Assembly: GCA_013112555.1 (NCBI GenBank)
Contig: JABFGK010000002.1
Location: 806,001-870,000, forward strand
Length of the DNA: 64,000 nucleotides
DNA from: Planctomycetota bacterium
Lineage (GTDB): Bacteria > Planctomycetota > Phycisphaerae > Phycisphaerales > UBA5793
Direction of reading: 5' to 3'
Positions 59,931-64,000 of this stretch are shown piece after piece. Within the stretch, counting starts at the first letter, position 1; the number at the start of each line of letters is the position of its first letter. The notes under the pieces were generated by a model. That model saw only the letters and a list, made by a program, of their open reading frames with translations. It searched no databases and was not told where the DNA came from. Both the position numbers and the translations under genes were made by a program.

Positions 59931-61340
59931 ATGATCTACATCGTCACTGTTATCATCTGCGGCTTGTTCGCCGCTGTCGGCCTGATCCTGTTCGGAATTG
60001 GCTGGTACGGCCTCCCGCTCGACGGTCATCCGACGTGTCGAGAGTGCAAGTTTGATCTGTTCGGCCGCTGGCCGGATATCGAGCGCTGTCCCGAATGCGG
60101 GACTGAGTTGGTCAATGAGCGATGTGTCCGTATCCGACACCGCCGACGACGATTCAAACCATTGGGATGGGGTGCCGGATTCATTGGGTTGTCAATCGCG
60201 GTCGGCATTTTCGTCGGCCAGGGGTATGTCTGGTCTCCACTCATACAGCGGGTGATGCCGTTGTGGGTGCTGAGCCGGGAAATGTTGTCAGATCGCTGGC
60301 AAGTGCCCGTAGTTGCGGCAGACGAGATCACACGGCGACTCAATGCCGGAAAGATATCACAGTCGGAAGTCATGGAGATGGTTGAGTACTGGCTGGACTG
60401 CCAGTCCAACACGAGCGCACCATTCAGGTTGCCACGTGAAGGGACAGATGTGGTGCGCGCGTTGCACCAAGATGGTTTGATGACACAGGAGCAGTGGGAT
60501 CGATTCATGCAGAACCAGTATGAGATTGATCTGCTTCTACCTGACTTTATTGTTGCAGGGCATCCGTTCCTGGCCGGCTATGCCATCGATTATCGACCGG
60601 GCAACGTCTCCCTACATTCGCGCGAGTTTTCACTCTTTCGACCGCGTCTTCTGTCGCTCACCGCCAATGGACGGCCGTGGGAGGCGCTGTCCCAACTGCG
60701 ATGGTATGAGACAATCGATGAAGATTCAGAGGACGCTTTGATCTACTGGTACAACCCATGGGGCGTCAGTCTTTACGGAACTACCTACTTTGAATACATG
60801 GCGGACCTGTCGCCAGGCGAATATGAGATAAAGGCCTCGCTTCTTCTCGAAATCTCGGCTGATGAGCGTTTCACCGGACCGATCTACGATCATCGGCGAA
60901 CCGTCACCAAGCAGATTACCGTGTTTCCGGAAGATAAGAATCCTGTGACTGTTGTTGATGACCCTGCATTGGGAGAACAGATACGAGCCGCCGTCACGGT
61001 ATGGGAAATGAAGGTTGAAGTGTGGGGGGGATATGACAATCGTGCGCTGCTGACGCTCGAACTTGAAGCGACGGATCTCCCGGTAGATGTCGCGTTTGAT
61101 GTCCTTTTGAGAGACGCCTCACAGGAACACCGGGTATGGGGATTCATCTGGTCGCGAAACCATTCAGGCGGATCATATGCTCAAACCAGCAGAGATATTC
61201 CGGCGCTGGAGAGAGGGCCGATTGATCTGATTCTCAGGTACCGTGAGGCGCTACAAAGCGCCAATGCTGCGATCGATCGCGTGTGGGATGGTGAGATCGT
61301 GTATGAAGACATTGAGGTTGTGCGGGAGGATGATCAATAG
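59931..61340 (+). CDS. Membrane protein with an N-terminal zinc ribbon
   Basis: About 469 residues from the ATG at 59931. A first membrane segment (VTVIICGLFAAVGLILFGIG) is followed by a zinc ribbon: CRECKFDLFGRWPDIERCPE-CG, two Cys-x-x-Cys pairs 14 residues apart. A second segment (LGWGAGFIGLSIAVGIFVGQ) follows a basic loop. The remaining 380 residues lie on one side and match no family I recognise; they contain a beta-rich stretch (GEYEIKASLLLEIS). Membrane proteins with this ribbon between the first two spans are common in planctomycetes; their role is unknown to me. Confidence 0.75.
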   Translation: MIYIVTVIICGLFAAVGLILFGIGWYGLPLDGHPTCRECKFDLFGRWPDIERCPECGTELVNERCVRIRHRRRRFKPLGWGAGFIGLSIAVGIFVGQGYVWSPLIQRVMPLWVLSREMLSDRWQVPVVAADEITRRLNAGKISQSEVMEMVEYWLDCQSNTSAPFRLPREGTDVVRALHQDGLMTQEQWDRFMQNQYEIDLLLPDFIVAGHPFLAGYAIDYRPGNVSLHSREFSLFRPRLLSLTANGRPWEALSQLRWYETIDEDSEDALIYWYNPWGVSLYGTTYFEYMADLSPGEYEIKASLLLEISADERFTGPIYDHRRTVTKQITVFPEDKNPVTVVDDPALGEQIRAAVTVWEMKVEVWGGYDNRALLTLELEATDLPVDVAFDVLLRDASQEHRVWGFIWSRNHSGGSYAQTSRDIPALERGPIDLILRYREALQSANAAIDRVWDGEIVYEDIEVVREDDQ

Positions 61341-61390
61341 GGCCGTCACGGTGTCTGGCACATACTCGCGCAAGTACGTGTGCTGATTTC

Positions 61391-61678
61391 AACGGCAGCA
61401 GCAGGAATGAATTCCTACTGCCGGGATTTCTTCGTCAATGATGACAATCGTGGTCGCGGCGATTGGACTGGATTTTCGCTACGCATGTTCGTCCGCCCTC
61501 CGGGCGGTCAGGTGCAAGGGGCCACACACCGGCGGCTGAAGCCGCCGGCTACGCTCGTACGCCCTGACGGGCGAAGAGGAGGAGGAGCGCTCCGCTTTGC
61601 ATCGCGGCTAAACTGGACTGGATTCCCGCGTGCGCGGGAATGACGAGTTTGGCAGCAGGAATGAATTCCTGCTGCCTG
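61391..61678. repeat. Intergenic repeats, including an EcoRI-centred palindrome (family F)
   Basis: Between two genes (61341-61704) are two copies of an AGCAGGAATGAATTCCTGCT-type palindrome (about 61400-61422 and 61652-61674, the first with one altered arm), GCCGGCGG-type hairpins near 61535-61555, a CGCCCTGACGGGCG hairpin near 61560-61573 and a family B copy (61619-61643). A third family F copy lies at about 62851-62875 just after the sialidase-like gene. Confidence 0.8.
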
Positions 61679-61704
61679 GAGGAACCAACCTACAATGAGT
61701 GATC

Positions 61705-62853
61705 ATGATGCACACACTCATTGCCACGACGTGTTTATTGCTGTTTTCACAGGCGCCGCCCTCTCCCGGCTACTCGATCCCGATCATTGATCTCAATGAT
61801 GCGACGGAACACCAGGTGGTTGTCGATCGGGAGGACGGTCAGTACCTCGGACACCCGACGACCGTGCTCCTTGAAGACGGCAAGACCATCCTGTGCGTAT
61901 ATCCCAAAGGACACGGCCGGGGCGCGATCATGTACAAGCGCTCGACCGACGGCGGGCTGACGTGGAGTGATCGTCTGCCGACGCCGGACTCGTGGGCCAC
62001 GAGCAAGGAAACGCCCACCATCCATCGTGTCATCGATCCGGCAACCGGTGCGAAACGCCTCATTGTCTGGTCCGGGCTGTACCCGGCACGGCTGGCTGTG
62101 AGCGAGGACGACGGCAACACCTGGTCCGAACTGGAACAAGCCGGCGACTGGGGCGGCATTGTCGTCATGGGGTGCGTTGAACGCCGGCGCGATGGCTCAT
62201 ATCTGGCCATGTTTCACGATGATGGGCGCTTCTTTACCGCAAACGGCACAGCCACCGGTACGTTCACTTTGTATCAGACATTATCACACAGTGGCGGATT
62301 GACATGGTCAGCGCCGGAAGCCGTCTGGTCCGGTTCGGATGTTCATCTGTGTGAGCCTGGAATCATTCGCTCGCCGGATGGCACAACGCTGGCCATCCTG
62401 CTGCGTGAGAATCGACGGAAGCGCAACAGTCACGTCATGTTTTCGACTGATGAAGGCGCGACATGGTCGGCCCCGCGCGAATTGCCGGGAGCGTTGACGG
62501 GCGATCGGCATACGGCCAAGTATGCACCGGACGGCCGGCTGTTCATTTCGTTTCGAGATACGACACTGGAAAGCCCGACCAAAGGCGATTGGGTCGGCTG
62601 GGTGGGCACCTGGGATGACATCGTCAACGGTACCGAAGGGCAGTATCGCGTGCGGCTGAAGGACAACCTCGTCCGCGGCGATTGCGCGTATCCGGGGGTG
62701 GATGTGTTGCCGGATGAAGTCGGTACGTTTGTCGTGACGACCTATGGCCACTGGGAACCGGACACACAGCCGTACATCCTGTCGGTACGGTTCACGCTGG
62801 CGGAGTTGGATGCGATGTTGAAGGTGGGGGAGCACGTGCTGGCTGGGCAGTAG
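61705..62853 (+). CDS. Exported sialidase-like (BNR-repeat) protein
   Basis: About 382 residues. The start could be the ATG at 61705 or 61708. A short signal peptide (HTLIATTCLLLFSQAPPSP) is followed by a six-bladed sialidase-type propeller with several Asp-box (BNR) motifs: STDGGLTWSDRL, SEDDGNTWSELE, SHSGGLTWSAPE and STDEGATWSAPR. An early Arg near LGHPTTVLLEDG and a late Glu/Tyr pair could be catalytic, but I cannot confirm the full sialidase triad. It would act on, or bind, glycans outside the cell. The palindrome at 62851 covers its stop codon. Confidence 0.85.
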   Translation: MMHTLIATTCLLLFSQAPPSPGYSIPIIDLNDATEHQVVVDREDGQYLGHPTTVLLEDGKTILCVYPKGHGRGAIMYKRSTDGGLTWSDRLPTPDSWATSKETPTIHRVIDPATGAKRLIVWSGLYPARLAVSEDDGNTWSELEQAGDWGGIVVMGCVERRRDGSYLAMFHDDGRFFTANGTATGTFTLYQTLSHSGGLTWSAPEAVWSGSDVHLCEPGIIRSPDGTTLAILLRENRRKRNSHVMFSTDEGATWSAPRELPGALTGDRHTAKYAPDGRLFISFRDTTLESPTKGDWVGWVGTWDDIVNGTEGQYRVRLKDNLVRGDCAYPGVDVLPDEVGTFVVTTYGHWEPDTQPYILSVRFTLAELDAMLKVGEHVLAGQ

Positions 62854-62997
62854 GAATTCATTCCTGCTGCTCGCTCGCGGATTTGATGACGGCACATCAC
62901 GGGTTCTGCCTCGCTTTGCTCGGGGCCTGTGACATCGTGTCCCGACAAAGGAGAGAGAGGGAGAGGGCACATGCAATGTGCCCCTACGGCCCGGCCA
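62851..62997. repeat. Palindromes after the sialidase-like gene
   Basis: A family F copy (AGGAATTCATTCCTGCTGCT, about 62852-62871) covers the stop codon, and a GGGCACATGCAATGTGCCCC palindrome lies at about 62975-62994. Between 62998 and 63121 is a CA-rich stretch. No gene seen. Confidence 0.75.
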
Positions 62998-63121
62998 CTC
63001 CACACGCACACACACACCTTTCTCCCCCACCCCTCCCTGCCGGCGTGTGTTTTTTGCAGGGGCTTGAATGTGTGGCCGGCTGAATCGCTCTGTCGATCGG
63101 CCCTGTCTACACTGATAAACG

Positions 63122-63436
63122 ATGTCCCTTCACGGCCTGCTTTCTCATCTCGGCACCTGGGCAATAGCCACTACGTCGCTCGGTTCAGCGACCGACAAGG
63201 GCTCCTTTTTTTCGCAGATTGTGGTGCCGGCAGCTGTGTTGGCGGCCCTGCTGATCGCTGCTGGGATTGGGGTCCTGATGGCACGAAAAATGCTGGCAAG
63301 GCCTGACACGGATGATCCTGGTTTCACGCTGCATGAGTTGAAGGAAATGCACCAGGCCGGCACGCTGAGCGATGTGGAATATCGGGCGGCTCGCGACGCA
63401 TTGATTGCGAACATGACCACGAATCAGGACGAATAA
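63122..63436 (+). CDS. Small membrane protein with SHOCT-like C-terminus
   Basis: 104 residues. One membrane segment (IVVPAAVLAALLIAAGIGVL) follows about 30 N-terminal residues. The C-terminal 35 residues, FTLHELKEMHQAGTLSDVEY followed by RAARDALIANM, match the SHOCT pattern (short helix, Gly, then a second helix with Asp/Glu-Tyr), usually a small oligomerisation module at the end of bacterial membrane proteins. No ribosome site is obvious. No link to a pathway is visible. Confidence 0.72.
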   Translation: MSLHGLLSHLGTWAIATTSLGSATDKGSFFSQIVVPAAVLAALLIAAGIGVLMARKMLARPDTDDPGFTLHELKEMHQAGTLSDVEYRAARDALIANMTTNQDE

Positions 63437-63864
63437 TCCTGTAGGGCCTGTACAGGAACCGAGGAAACATGGCTGTGTGACCCGCCGGCGGGTCAAGACG
63501 GTGCGCCGGGCGGTCGATAAACCCATCGGCGAAGCTTGGTTGACGGCAGAATTTGCCCGTTTCGCAGGCGATTATCGGTCCGGTAACATCGTGCCGGCAC
63601 TGCGCAGATTCGGCAGTGTGTCGCGCAAGATGAACCGACAGAGACGTCGGCCCTGTCGCGGAGGGGCGTTTTGTCACAACTCGGCTGCGCGGACTGCCGG
63701 GAGTCGTGGGTGGATCCACGGAGAGTCCAACCGATCCACCGTTCATTCCCTGCATTCGCCGGCTACTATTGTGGTGTGAGTTCGTATTCGTAGACCGTTA
63801 CAACTGATTGCCATCTCTGTGTGTGTGAACCTGTTCGAGGCGATCAGTCAGAATAGAGGGGTCC
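63437..63864. other. Intergenic region with no supported gene
   Basis: One 100-codon frame (63477-63779) is open, but it is Arg-rich, opens on GTG with no ribosome site and has no domain or export signal. I do not call it. Nothing else is visible. Confidence 0.5.
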
Positions 63865-64000
63865 ATGGCCAAAAACCGCAGCGGATCGTCAGGTGACCAA
63901 AACACTCCCCCCCGCAGCAGCAGCAGTACGTCCAAGTCCGGCTCGGGAGCCGGTGGTGGATCAGGCTCGGGGACCGGCGGCAGTGGCGGTGGTCCCGGTG
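63865..64000 (+). CDS. Start of a Gly/Ser-rich protein, cut by the window end
   Basis: The ATG at 63865 follows AGAGGGG. The first 45 codons read MAKNRSGSSGDQ, then a Ser run from CAG/AGC repeats, then Gly/Ser-rich sequence (GAGGGSGSGTGGSGGG) that is still open at the end. Such a tail is typical of a disordered N-terminus ahead of a domain outside the window. No product can be named. Confidence 0.55.
   Translation, partial: MAKNRSGSSGDQNTPPRSSSSTSKSGSGAGGGSGSGTGGSGGGPG

Noticed and set aside
63477..63779. A 100-codon frame near the end of the window
   Set aside because: GTG start with no ribosome site, Arg-rich, no domain or signal; composition fits chance in GC-rich DNA.

Overview
The window is GC-rich DNA from what is most likely a planctomycete, probably class Phycisphaerae. 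I infer this from content, not from a marker gene. It has two very large Ser/Thr kinases with WD40 or TPR sensor regions, many exported beta-propeller proteins (HAF, FG-GAP, SBBP and Vgb types), zinc-ribbon membrane proteins, and several families of short palindromic repeats between genes. Three tRNA genes are present (Cys-GCA, Ile-GAT, Gln-CTG). I see no rRNA and no CRISPR array.

Layout. 0-8.4 kb: an exported Vgb-like propeller, a GH38-like exported hydrolase, an SGNH/TPR membrane protein, an eight-copy array of a 51-55 bp palindromic repeat, and the first of eight exported proteins that share a C-terminal domain. 8.7-12.2 kb: tRNA-Cys, a beta-class DNA methyltransferase, tRNA-Ile, a broken gene remnant, and a coiled-coil DUF4041/GIY-YIG nuclease; this looks like a small accessory locus. 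12.3-17.3 kb: three large exported proteins, two of them seven-bladed propellers. 17.7-21.6 kb: a minus-strand cluster of a Cys-rich exported protein, a membrane-anchored exported protein, a C39-like cysteine peptidase and a two-span membrane protein. 21.8-22.8 kb: a complete insertion sequence whose transposase is frameshifted after the DDE triad. 22.9-31.7 kb: a membrane/coiled-coil protein, a cupin, an MBL hydrolase, an odd acyl-carrier-like membrane protein, a HAD phosphatase and four more carriers of the shared C-terminal domain. 31.8-43.4 kb: a WD40 kinase, an acyltransferase with an ankyrin insert, a TPR kinase, an exported SurE and two methyltransferases. 43.7-50.6 kb: a seven-bladed SBBP protein, tRNA-Gln, a tyrosine recombinase and two lipoproteins. 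51.3-59.3 kb: a four-gene operon for aromatic amino acid catabolism. 59.9 kb to the end: a zinc-ribbon membrane protein, a sialidase-like protein, a small SHOCT-type protein and the start of a Gly/Ser-rich protein.

How the genes work together. The clearest pathway is the operon at 51.3-59.3 kb. A fused indolepyruvate oxidoreductase, an ADP-forming acyl-CoA synthetase, an AMP-forming acyl-CoA synthetase and tryptophanase together fit fermentation of Trp, Phe and Tyr with ATP recovery. The strongest candidate for something undescribed is the domain of about 100 residues at the C-terminus of eight otherwise unrelated exported proteins. It ends in Cys-x-x-Ser-Asn-Val-Val or a close variant, 6-9 residues from the last residue, and may be a sorting, anchoring or interaction module. 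The C39-like/Cys-rich cluster at 17.7-21.6 kb is a second candidate.
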